The notes below the pieces were generated by a model that was not told where the DNA came from, did no database searches, and worked only from the letters and a program-made list of their open reading frames with translations. A DNA stretch of 32,351 nt, from NCBI GenBank assembly GCA_905221195.1, contig CAJNCF010000012.1, positions 1-32,351 on the forward strand, written 5' to 3'. The number at the start of each line of letters is the position of its first letter. Within the stretch, counting starts at the first letter, position 1. Position numbers and translations under genes: made by a program. The DNA is from a bacterium (GTDB taxonomy: Bacteria; Bacillota; Bacilli; Lactobacillales; Streptococcaceae). Shown here in pieces: positions 1-7,215 of this stretch.

Positions 1-2615
1 CATCATTAAGTGAAAGTGCTTCAGTATCTGAATCAGCATCATTAAGTGAAAGTGCTTCAGTATCTGAATCAGCATCAGTAAGTGCAAGTACGTCGGCATC
101 TGAGTCAACATCAGCAAGTGCAAGTACATCTGCATCTGAGTCAACATCAGTAAGTGCAAGTACATCGGCTTCTGAATCAACCTCAGTAAGTGCAAGTGCT
201 TCAGCTTCTGAGTCAACATCAGTAAGTGCAAGTACATCAGTATCTGAATCAACATCAGCAAGTGCAAGTACATCGGCTTCTGAATCGACATCAGTAAGTG
301 CAAGTACATCGGCTTCTGAGTCAACATCAGTAAGTGCAAGTACATCAGTATCTGAATCAACCTCAGCAAGTGCAAGTACTTCAGTATCTGAGTCAACATC
401 AGCAAGTGCAAGTACATCGGCTTCTGAGTCAACCTCAGTAAGTGCAAGTACATCAGCTTCTGAATCAACCTCAGTAAGTGCAAGTACATCAGTATCTGAA
501 TCAACCTCAGCAAGTGCAAGTACATCGGCTTCTGAATCAACATCAGCAAGTGCAAGTACATCAGCCTCTGAATCAACCTCAGCAAGTGCAAGTACATCAG
601 TATCTGAATCAACCTCAGCAAGTGTAAGTACATCGGCTTCTGAATCAACCTCAGTAAGTGCAAGTACATCGGCTTCTGAATCAACCTCAGTAAGTGCAAG
701 TACATCAGTATCTGAATCAACCTCAGCAAGTGCAAGTACATCAGTATCTGAATCAACCTCAGCAAGTGCCAGCACATCAGCTTCTGAATCAACCTCAGCA
801 AGTGAGAGTTCATCAGTATCTGAGTCAACATCATTAAGTGCAAGTACATCAGCCTCTGAATCAACATCATTAAGTGAAAGTGCATCAGTATCTGAATCAA
901 CCTCAGTAAGTGCAAGTACATCAGCCTCTGAATCAACCTCAGTAAGTGCAAGTACATCGGCTTCTGAGTCAACCTCAGTAAGTGCAAGTACTTCAGTTTC
1001 TGAGAGTAAATCAAAATTATTTAGTGAAAATCCATCATTAAGTAAATCTGATTCTGAAAGTGTAAGTGCCTCAGTCTCTGAGTCAGTATCAGCCAGCGCA
1101 AGTACATCAGTATCTGAGTCGACTTCAGTAAGTGCAAGTACATCAGCCTCTGACTCAACTTCAGCAAGTGCCAGCACATCAGCCTCTGACTCAACTTCAG
1201 CAAGTGCCAGCACATCAGCCTCTGAGTCAACCTCAGCAAGTGCAAGTACCTCAGTATCTGAATCGATTTTAGCAAGTGCAAGCACCTCAGTCTCTGAATC
1301 AACCTCAGTAAGTGTAAGTACCTCAGTATCAGAATCAACTTCGGCAAGTACAAGTACATCAACTGTTCATTCAAATTCATTAGTTGGTGATGTTACAGTA
1401 TCTTATGAAACACCAAACGGTGTACAATTAAAACCTACAGAAGCTGTAGTTCCAAAAGGATCAACACCAGGAACTTCTTATGATACAACAACAGCTAACT
1501 ATAAACCTGAGCGTATTGAAAAAGACGGTAAAGTTTATATCCTTACAGAAAAACCAAAAGCAGGTTCAGCTTCTGAAAAAGGACAATCAACATCTCAACC
1601 AGAGAATGTTACTTATATTTACGAAGAAAAAGTAGAACCAGCGCCTAATAAAAACTTTGGTAACGTTATTGTCAACTATGTTGATTCAAATGGCAATGTG
1701 ATTAAAGAAACGGCAATTGTTAAATCTGCTGAAAATGTAGGAACTGCATATGACACAACAACTGCAGAAATAAAACCACAAACGATTGAAAAAGATGGTA
1801 AGACATATGTTCTTAAGAAAGTAACGAAATTCTCTGATGCAGAGAAATCTACAGTGAAGGGTAGAACATCTGTTGTCACTTATGTTTATGACTTATTAAA
1901 TACAACAGTGGACAAACCAGAAGCTCCAATCGGACTTGTAGCAGTTGAATATGCTGATATTCATGGTAATCCAATTGCTCCAACAGTATTGGATACAGAA
2001 CCTACATTAGTAGATAATTCTAAACCGCAATCATATGACACTAGAGATCATAGACCAAATACAATCTACAAAGATGGAAAATTCTATCAATTATATGGAA
2101 AATTACTATCTTCAGATGCTGAAACGGGTACTGTTACAGTAGGTCCTAAGACAGTTGTATATGTTTATAATGAAGTTAAAGATTCAACTTCAATTAGTAA
2201 ATTAACTAGCGAAAGTCAATCAGCTTCAGCATCACAATCAGCGAGCGCTAGTCAATCAGTTTCAACATCACAATCAACAACTACATCAACTAGTCATTCA
2301 AATGCTGGTAGTCATATTGATAATAGCCAAGGGTCAACCTCAGTATCAGAATCATTATCTACGAGAGTGAGTGAAACAGCGTCAGCTTCCTATTCAGCTA
2401 GCATGTCTAGTTCTGAATCTGCATCAACCTCAGCAGATAGATTACATTCTGAATCTGCATCAACTTCAGAATTAACAGGGAATTCAAGTAATAAATTACC
2501 GAATACTGGTACAGAAGCTTCTGACTCATCTATTGTTCTTGCTGCTTTAGCAGGTGTAACTGGTTTAGGTTTACTTGCTAAACGCCGTCACGATGAAAAT
2601 GAAGACGAGGCATAA
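1..2615 (+). CDS. Serine-rich-repeat glycoprotein adhesin, 3' part (5' end outside window)
   Basis: Cell-wall-anchored mucin-like adhesin, the expected cargo of the accessory Sec system encoded downstream. The frame is open from the window edge (first full codon at 3) to TAA at 2613-2615, about 870 residues. It reads as a Ser-rich stalk of SxSxS units with a 12-residue period (3-1010), a short non-repetitive break (about 1005-1062), more 12-residue units (to about 1370), three MucBP-like modules (about 1392-2175), a short second Ser-rich stalk (about 2187-2480), LPNTG at 2496-2510, a hydrophobic segment and a [11 protein letters not shown] tail. Sortase A would cleave in LPNTG; the Ser residues are expected O-glycosylation sites. 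The signal peptide and ligand-binding region lie upstream and cannot be seen. It belongs with GspB, Fap1, SrpA and PsrP, but MucBP modules near the wall are not part of the textbook layout of those proteins. No in-frame stop or frameshift was seen. Confidence 0.93.
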   Translation, partial: SLSESASVSESASLSESASVSESASVSASTSASESTSASASTSASESTSVSASTSASESTSVSASASASESTSVSASTSVSESTSASASTSASESTSVSASTSASESTSVSASTSVSESTSASASTSVSESTSASASTSASESTSVSASTSASESTSVSASTSVSESTSASASTSASESTSASASTSASESTSASASTSVSESTSASVSTSASESTSVSASTSASESTSVSASTSVSESTSASASTSVSESTSASASTSASESTSASESSSVSESTSLSASTSASESTSLSESASVSESTSVSASTSASESTSVSASTSASESTSVSASTSVSESKSKLFSENPSLSKSDSESVSASVSESVSASASTSVSESTSVSASTSASDSTSASASTSASDSTSASASTSASESTSASASTSVSESILASASTSVSESTSVSVSTSVSESTSASTSTSTVHSNSLVGDVTVSYETPNGVQLKPTEAVVPKGSTPGTSYDTTTANYKPERIEKDGKVYILTEKPKAGSASEKGQSTSQPENVTYIYEEKVEPAPNKNFGNVIVNYVDSNGNVIKETAIVKSAENVGTAYDTTTAEIKPQTIEKDGKTYVLKKVTKFSDAEKSTVKGRTSVVTYVYDLLNTTVDKPEAPIGLVAVEYADIHGNPIAPTVLDTEPTLVDNSKPQSYDTRDHRPNTIYKDGKFYQLYGKLLSSDAETGTVTVGPKTVVYVYNEVKDSTSISKLTSESQSASASQSASASQSVSTSQSTTTSTSHSNAGSHIDNSQGSTSVSESLSTRVSETASASYSASMSSSESASTSADRLHSESASTSELTGNSSNKLPNTGTEASDSSIVLAALAGVTGLGLLAKRRHDENEDEA
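3..1370 (+). repeat. 36-nt coding tandem repeat (Ser-rich stalk)
   Basis: A 36-bp unit encodes a 12-residue Ser-rich unit of the type [12 protein letters not shown]. About 28 degenerate copies run to about position 1005. A break encoding [17 protein letters not shown] follows, then about eight more copies run to about 1370. Every second residue is Ser almost without exception; the intervening residues vary among Ala, Val, Thr, Glu, Leu and Asp. Near-identity of many adjacent copies suggests length changes by slippage or unequal recombination, so copy number is likely to differ between strains and to be fragile in short-read assemblies. Confidence 0.92.
1392..2175 (+). repeat. Three MucBP-like modules within the adhesin
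   Basis: Three modules of about 80-90 residues start near 1392, 1665 and 1935. Each has a first strand of the type V-x-V-x-Y, then D/N-x-x-G-x-x-I/L, a central YDTTTA or YDTRD turn, a KDGK-x-Y hairpin, and a closing T-Y-I/V-Y or V-Y-V-Y strand. This matches the MucBP/mucin-binding module layout of lactic acid bacteria and streptococcal surface proteins. The copies are clearly diverged from each other, unlike the flanking Ser-rich repeats. The role could be ligand (mucin) binding or a rigid spacer; the sequence alone does not decide. Confidence 0.75.
2496..2510 (+). other. LPNTG sortase A cleavage motif of the SRR adhesin
   Basis: Codons for Leu-Pro-Asn-Thr-Gly are followed by about 12 polar residues, a hydrophobic stretch ([16 protein letters not shown]) and a basic tail (KRRHDE). 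This is a complete Gram-positive cell-wall sorting signal, so the adhesin is anchored to peptidoglycan rather than released. Confidence 0.95.
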
Positions 2616-2656
2616 TTTATCTGTTTGATTTAGTTTGTTGGAAAATAAATCAAAGT

Positions 2657-2696
2657 AAATCTTGAAAAGTTTTAACTTTTCAGGATTTCTTTTTTT
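2657..2696 (+). terminator. Rho-independent terminator after the SRR adhesin
   Basis: A 13-bp stem is formed by AAATCTTGAAAAG (2657-2669) and CTTTTCAGGATTT (2676-2688) with one G-U pair and a 6-nt loop. It is followed by a run of seven T (2690-2696). It lies 41 nt after the adhesin stop codon, so the adhesin is probably its own transcription unit. Confidence 0.9.
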
Positions 2697-2723
2697 GTAT
2701 TGTTAGTGAAAGGATATAAAAAA

Positions 2724-2732
2724 TGTTATAAT
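2724..2732 (+). promoter_or_regulatory. Extended -10 promoter candidate for the glycosyltransferase genes
   Basis: The TGTTATAAT sequence gives TG-N-TATAAT, a consensus extended -10 element as is common in streptococci. No good -35 box is found at 16-18 bp spacing; TTGTTA at 2700-2705 is 21 bp away. It sits just after the adhesin terminator, which fits a separate start for the downstream operon. The distance to the first ORF is long (about 510 nt). Confidence 0.5.
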
Positions 2733-2840
2733 TAGTAGTAAGAATTATGAAATCAATTCGATCATTAATATTATGGTGGCTAATAGACTTTTAAGATCTC
2801 GCTAGCTAGGGGAAAAGTATTTTCCTTTTATTATTAGTGG

Positions 2841-2875
2841 CATTCTTTAAAACATCTTCTGTCTTTTAAAGAGTG
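2841..2875. repeat. Inverted repeat in the leader
   Basis: CATTCTTTAAAA (2841-2852) pairs with TTTTAAAGAGTG (2864-2875) through 12 bp with one G-U and an 11-nt loop. A smaller 9-bp hairpin (2808-2828) lies directly upstream. No T-run follows, so a simple terminator is unlikely; an RNA leader structure or a mobile-repeat remnant is possible. Confidence 0.45.
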
Positions 2876-3092
2876 TTAGGACAATGTATTATAAAATTGA
2901 GCTGCTATTTTGTTAATGAATCTTATCAGAAAATGATGACTGGTGAGAATTAAGTAATGTTATTTTCTAATTGATAGATAAAATGTATAAGAGCTTTAAA
3001 TCAACCTCTGAAACGTATCTGTCATTAGAAGTGAAATTGACTTATATTGTTGGAGTTAAAGGATTATCTAAAATGATGATTCAAAGAGTTGG

Positions 3093-3125
3093 TGATAGAT
3101 TCTAATTAGCTTTTGGAATCTATCA
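3093..3125. repeat. Inverted repeat near the end of the leader
   Basis: TGATAGATTC (3093-3102) and GAATCTATCA (3116-3125) form a perfect 10-bp stem with a 13-nt loop, about 120 nt before the GT8 start codon. It is followed by ACTTTTG, a poor T-run. It could be a weak terminator, an attenuator-like structure or a binding site. Confidence 0.4.
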
Positions 3126-3247
3126 ACTTTTGCTGAACAGTTTATAAGATAAAATGATCATCTTTGTTCTAATTTTTGATGATGTTTATTCTCTCATATC
3201 TCAAACTTTTTTACATTCTTAATTAAATTGAACGGAGAATATTTGTA

Positions 3248-4438
3248 ATGAATAAGGCAACTTTTGTATTAGCAGGTGATTATGGGTATATTCGATATAT
3301 TGAAGCAACTTTAAAATCTATTTGTTATTACCATGAAAATTGTAAAGTTTATATTTTGAATCAAGATATTCCGCAAGAGTGGTTTATTGGAATTCGAAGA
3401 AGACTAAAAAGTAGAAATAGTGAATTAGTAGATATTAAATTAACTGGGGATGCTATCTCTAAAGAGTGGAAAATGGCACCTGATGGAGGTCATATCAATT
3501 ATATGACTTTTGCACGTTATTTTATTCCTCAATTTGTAGAAGAAGAGAAAGTGTTATATCTAGATTCAGATGTTATCGTAACGAAACCTCTGGATGAATT
3601 ATTTGAATTGGAATTGGGAAATCATTTAGTTGCTGCAGCGAAAATTGTATTTGGGTTGGAAGACAGATTTAATGCTGGAGTATTATTAATTAATAATAAA
3701 CTTTGGAAAGAAGAAAATATTCAAAAACAATGTATTGATATTACTAATAGTGAGCATGAAACTCTTCCAGAAGCGGATCAAACCGTATTAAACCGTCTAT
3801 GTAGAGATCGCTATATTGTGTTAGATGATACCTATAATTTTCAAATTGGATATGATCGTCTTGCAGAACAAAGAAAACAATACTTTATTTTAGAGAAATC
3901 TATTAATCCTTTACCAGCGATTATTCATTATTTATCTGAAGATAAACCTTGGAATTTATTTTCTTTTTCAAGATTAAGAGATGTTTGGTGGAAATATTCT
4001 TTAATGGATTGGTCAGAAATCATCGCCCATGAAATTCCAAAGACAGTTAAATCTGTTTTGATTATGACGGATAGTCAAGAATTAGAACAAATTGAAGTCT
4101 TAGTGGAAGAATTACCAGAATATACATTTAATATTATGGCACTGACATTAATGGGAGATAAGTTAAACAATCTTCGAAAATATGAAAATGTACGATTACA
4201 TCCTGCACTTTTAGGGTGGAACATTAATCGTTTAATTGATGAATGTGATATTTATTTAGATATTAATTTTGGAAGAAAAAATCAGGAAGTTATTGAAAAA
4301 GTAAAGGAATTAGGAAAAATAATTTTATCATTTGAAAATACTGCAAATGAATATTATACAAATAAAATCTATCCTCTTTCTGAGGTGGAACAAATGATAG
4401 AGGATTTAAAGAATATACAAGAATTTAAAAAATGGTAG
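3248..4438 (+). CDS. GT8 glycosyltransferase with GtfB-like C-terminal add-on domain
   Basis: Predicted cytoplasmic retaining sugar transferase (UDP-Glc or UDP-Gal donor) acting on the glycosylated SRR adhesin. Residues 1-260 are a GT8 domain: an N-terminal nucleotide-binding strand (FVLAGDYGYI), the metal-binding DxD as D106-S-D108, and the GT8 signature H227-YLSEDKPW. From about residue 267 a second module begins (SVLIMTDSQELEQIE...) and runs to IYLDIN and the C-terminus; the same module closes both GtfB-like proteins in this window. This two-part layout matches pneumococcal GlyE of the PsrP locus, whose Rossmann-like add-on has been proposed to pass the acceptor between enzymes. ATG follows GGAG with 10-nt spacing. 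The stop TAG overlaps the ribosome-binding site of the next gene. Which sugar it adds cannot be told. Confidence 0.88.
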   Translation: MNKATFVLAGDYGYIRYIEATLKSICYYHENCKVYILNQDIPQEWFIGIRRRLKSRNSELVDIKLTGDAISKEWKMAPDGGHINYMTFARYFIPQFVEEEKVLYLDSDVIVTKPLDELFELELGNHLVAAAKIVFGLEDRFNAGVLLINNKLWKEENIQKQCIDITNSEHETLPEADQTVLNRLCRDRYIVLDDTYNFQIGYDRLAEQRKQYFILEKSINPLPAIIHYLSEDKPWNLFSFSRLRDVWWKYSLMDWSEIIAHEIPKTVKSVLIMTDSQELEQIEVLVEELPEYTFNIMALTLMGDKLNNLRKYENVRLHPALLGWNINRLIDECDIYLDINFGRKNQEVIEKVKELGKIILSFENTANEYYTNKIYPLSEVEQMIEDLKNIQEFKKW

Positions 4439-4448
4439 GAGTAACAGA

Positions 4449-5330
4449 ATGAATGGTCTAATTAGTGTTATTGTTCCAGTATATAATACGGAAAAATATT
4501 TAAGAAAATGCATAGAAAGTATTTTAAATCAATCTTATAAAAATATTGAGCTTTTATTAATAAATGATGGATCTACCGATTCTTCTGCTGAAATATGCAG
4601 AGAATATCTACATAAAGATAAACGTTGTTATTATTTCGAAAAAGAAAATGGTGGATTATCTGATGCAAGAAATTATGGAATAGAACGAGCAACTGGTGAA
4701 TATATAACATTTGTAGACTCAGATGATTTTTTAATGGATCTAGCACTTGAAAAATTACATGCTGCTGCTCTTTTAGGAGAATCTGATTTAGTTGTAGGTG
4801 GTTTTTGTTACTTTGACAGTCCGCATTTTTATATATTCGACAGAACTGTTTTTGGAGCTCTACCTATTACAATTGTTGAAAAGGAATTTGCGATTAATCA
4901 AATGGACGAGCTGACTGATGCTCCTTTCTTATGTCACTCAACCGCATGGGGAAAATTATATAAGAGCAGTTTGTTTAAAGGGATTCGTTATCCTTTAGGA
5001 AAATATGCGGAAGATCAATTTACTACTTGGAAATTATATTTAGCATCTGAAAAAATAGCGGTTTGTAATCATACAATATATGCTTATAGGAAAAATAATG
5101 AAGGGTTAACTTTAAATTTTAATTTAAGCCATTTGGACTATATAGATGCTTTAGAAGAGAGAATTGAGGCTACAAAAGATATTGAAGGAATTGATATAGA
5201 GAAAACCTATAAAATGTATGAATATATATTGAACAGGAGAGTTGGTGAGCTTGAATATTATGGTTATGAAAAGGAAAAAGTCATTCTTCAAAATAAAATA
5301 GATGAATTAAAAAAGAATCATATTATTTAG
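4449..5330 (+). CDS. Single-domain GT2 family glycosyltransferase
   Basis: Predicted inverting GT-A glycosyltransferase of 293 residues. The N-terminal GT2 fold shows LISVIVPVYNTEKYL, the INDGSTD nucleotide-binding motif, NGGLSDARN and the metal-binding D90-S-D92-D93. The C-terminal half has an E-D pair (YAEDQFTTWKLY) typical of the catalytic-base region of GT2 enzymes. It lies 10 nt after the GT8 gene with its TAGGAG ribosome-binding site overlapping that gene's stop, so the two are co-transcribed. In SRR loci such enzymes extend the O-glycan on the adhesin; donor and linkage are unknown. It resembles each half of the next two genes and may be a remnant or precursor of their tandem organisation. 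Confidence 0.88.
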   Translation: MNGLISVIVPVYNTEKYLRKCIESILNQSYKNIELLLINDGSTDSSAEICREYLHKDKRCYYFEKENGGLSDARNYGIERATGEYITFVDSDDFLMDLALEKLHAAALLGESDLVVGGFCYFDSPHFYIFDRTVFGALPITIVEKEFAINQMDELTDAPFLCHSTAWGKLYKSSLFKGIRYPLGKYAEDQFTTWKLYLASEKIAVCNHTIYAYRKNNEGLTLNFNLSHLDYIDALEERIEATKDIEGIDIEKTYKMYEYILNRRVGELEYYGYEKEKVILQNKIDELKKNHII

Positions 5331-5385
5331 AGATTGATTCATTTTTAAACAAGAGAGCGCTATTGTAATTGAAAAGAGGAATAGA

Positions 5386-7149
5386 ATGGAAATTATAAAT
5401 GAAGAAAATTTTTTAATAAGTATTGTGATACCTGTTTATAATGCAGAAAAATACCTAGGAGGCTGTTTAAATAGCATACAAAATCAGACATATAAAAATT
5501 TTGAAGTCATTCTTGTTAATGATGGTTCAATTGATCATTCTGAAACTATTTGTAAGGAATTTGTAGAAGTTGATACTAGATTTAGATATTTTTTGAAAGT
5601 AAATGGGGGTGCTTCCTCTGCTAGAAATTTTGGATTAGATCATGTTACGGGAGATTTTATTACATTTATAGATGCTGATGATTGGGTTGATGAAAACCAT
5701 TTAGAAGTGCTAATGAATAATATCAAAGAAAATAATTCAGATATGGCTGTTTCATCCATTAAAAAGTTTGATAATGTAAGTAGCTTTGAATTTAGAGTAT
5801 ATTCAAATCAAGAAAAATACTTGTTAAATTATAATAAACTGAATCGGGAAGAATTTTTAGTTATTCTTCCAAAATTAATCCATGCTAGTAATAGTTATAA
5901 AATTGCCGTATCTAAATTATTCAAAAAAGAATTAGTGACGGATGTTAGATTTGATGAATCTATTGTATATGGGGAAGATTTGGACTTTTTCTTCAAGATA
6001 TATAATAACATTAATAGTATTTCGTATGTTGATGAAGTGACCTATGTCTATCGATTACATGATGAAAGTACCTCAAGTAAATTCAATCAGCAATATGCTG
6101 AACAAGAATTATTAATCTACAAAAAAATGTATGAAAAAATTGAAGAATTAGGTCTACCTACTATTCATTACTACACAACTATTAGAGATTTATTAGAGTT
6201 TCGGAAAGATTACTTAGAAAATAGAGTTTTGTTTAATGAGTATCTAGAGTTTTTAGAAACCAAAGAAAAATCTGTTACTTATCCTGAAGATTTAATAAGT
6301 ATTATCGTTCCAATTTATAATGTATCCCCATATTTGCAATTATGTTTAGAAAGTATTGAGAAGCAGACTTATCCACATTTCGAAGTATTACTAATCAATG
6401 ATGGTTCTAGAGATAATTCAAAAGATATCTGCCTAGAATTTGCAGAAAGAGATAACAGATTTAAGTATATAGAGCAACAGAATGCTGGTCTTTCAGCAGC
6501 TAGAAATACAGGAATACTAAATTCAAAAGGAGAGTTTCTGACATTTATAGATGGAGATGATTTTATTGAATCTAATTATCTTGAAGAATTATATTACACT
6601 TCCTTAAAAAATGATTCTGAAATTGTTGTCGGAAGTTATAAAAAATTCAATGAAGAGGATAATAATTACTATATTCATGTATTTGATTATTGGGAGGAAC
6701 ATTATTTACATAGAGAATTAATTAACAATATAGCCCAACTTGAAAGAAGAGGGATTGAATTTGAAACAAGTTGGGGAACACTATTCCATAGAAGATTATT
6801 TGAAAATGTTCTGTTCCCAGTTGGAAAAAATATAGAGGACACTAGAACGAATTATAAATTATACATGGAATCATGTAAGACCAGTTATATCCATAAAGAT
6901 TTATATATTTATCGAATCAGAAAAGGAAGTTTAATTAATTCTATAACGGAAAGTTTATTAACAGATGTTTTAGAGGCATTGTTAGAGAGAATAGCCGTTT
7001 TAAGTTTGTCTGGCATAGATATTACAGAAGAAAAAGAAATGTTGAAAATACGCCTTAATACTCGTTCTCAACAAGCAATAGAAGCAGGACTGGAAAATAC
7101 AGAAATTTATAGAAGGTATAAAGAGATACTATATTTTTTAGACAAGTAA
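5386..7149 (+). CDS. Tandem-domain GT2 glycosyltransferase (copy 1)
   Basis: A 587-residue protein with two complete GT2 domains. Domain 1 (about residues 9-240) has LISIVIPVYNAEKYL, VNDGSID and D96-A-D98-D. Domain 2 (about 302-530) has LISIIVPIYNVSPYL, INDGSRD and D389-G-D391-D. Both DxD motifs are intact, so both halves look active, possibly adding two sugars or building a disaccharide repeat. A helical linker (about 240-300) joins them. ATG at 5386 follows AGAGGA at good spacing; the neighbour upstream ends 55 nt before. It is a close paralogue of the next gene, with near-identical DNA stretches. Predicted role: late steps of SRR adhesin glycosylation in the cytoplasm. It could be compared with bifunctional GT2 proteins of capsule loci, but no polymerase or flippase genes are present. 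Confidence 0.87.
   Translation: MEIINEENFLISIVIPVYNAEKYLGGCLNSIQNQTYKNFEVILVNDGSIDHSETICKEFVEVDTRFRYFLKVNGGASSARNFGLDHVTGDFITFIDADDWVDENHLEVLMNNIKENNSDMAVSSIKKFDNVSSFEFRVYSNQEKYLLNYNKLNREEFLVILPKLIHASNSYKIAVSKLFKKELVTDVRFDESIVYGEDLDFFFKIYNNINSISYVDEVTYVYRLHDESTSSKFNQQYAEQELLIYKKMYEKIEELGLPTIHYYTTIRDLLEFRKDYLENRVLFNEYLEFLETKEKSVTYPEDLISIIVPIYNVSPYLQLCLESIEKQTYPHFEVLLINDGSRDNSKDICLEFAERDNRFKYIEQQNAGLSAARNTGILNSKGEFLTFIDGDDFIESNYLEELYYTSLKNDSEIVVGSYKKFNEEDNNYYIHVFDYWEEHYLHRELINNIAQLERRGIEFETSWGTLFHRRLFENVLFPVGKNIEDTRTNYKLYMESCKTSYIHKDLYIYRIRKGSLINSITESLLTDVLEALLERIAVLSLSGIDITEEKEMLKIRLNTRSQQAIEAGLENTEIYRRYKEILYFLDK
6436..6482 (+). repeat. Exact 47-nt direct repeat shared by the two tandem-GT2 genes (copy 1)
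   Basis: This stretch in the second GT2 domain of copy 1 is identical to 8302-8348 in copy 2. It lies in a longer near-identical block (about 6400-6535 versus 8265-8400), while the surrounding regions of the two genes differ at many third positions. This points to recent exchange between the paralogues. Confidence 0.85.
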
Positions 7150-7215
7150 ATGATTGTTCAGAAGTGTTATGTATATTTTAAAATGTTGTGCTAATGCTAA
7201 GGAGAGATGTTCTTG

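Larger units (their letters stand above)
2697..3247 (+). other. Gene-free leader upstream of the glycosyltransferase genes
   Basis: About 550 nt between the adhesin terminator and the GT8 gene hold no convincing ORF on either strand. It contains an extended -10 promoter (2724-2732) and at least three inverted repeats: 2808-2828 (9 bp, loop GTA), 2841-2875 (12 bp with one G-U, 11-nt loop) and 3093-3125 (10 bp perfect, 13-nt loop). If transcription starts near 2740, the first glycosyltransferase would have an untranslated leader of about 500 nt. None of the hairpins has a good T-run. Alternatives are a degraded gene or insertion remnant; I recognise no family. Confidence 0.55.

Noticed and set aside
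3..1370. Regular 36-bp repeats resembling the length scale of a CRISPR array
   Set aside because: The repeats abut without unique spacers and read as one open Ser-rich coding frame continuous with the adhesin's anchor.
1021..1380. 119-codon ORF on the minus strand, Leu-rich
   Set aside because: It is the antisense of the Ser-rich repeat codons; its composition follows from the repeat and it has no ribosome-binding site.
3093..3125. Hairpin before the GT8 gene read as a terminator
   Set aside because: The stem is good, but the following sequence ACTTTTG is not a T-run; kept only as an inverted repeat.
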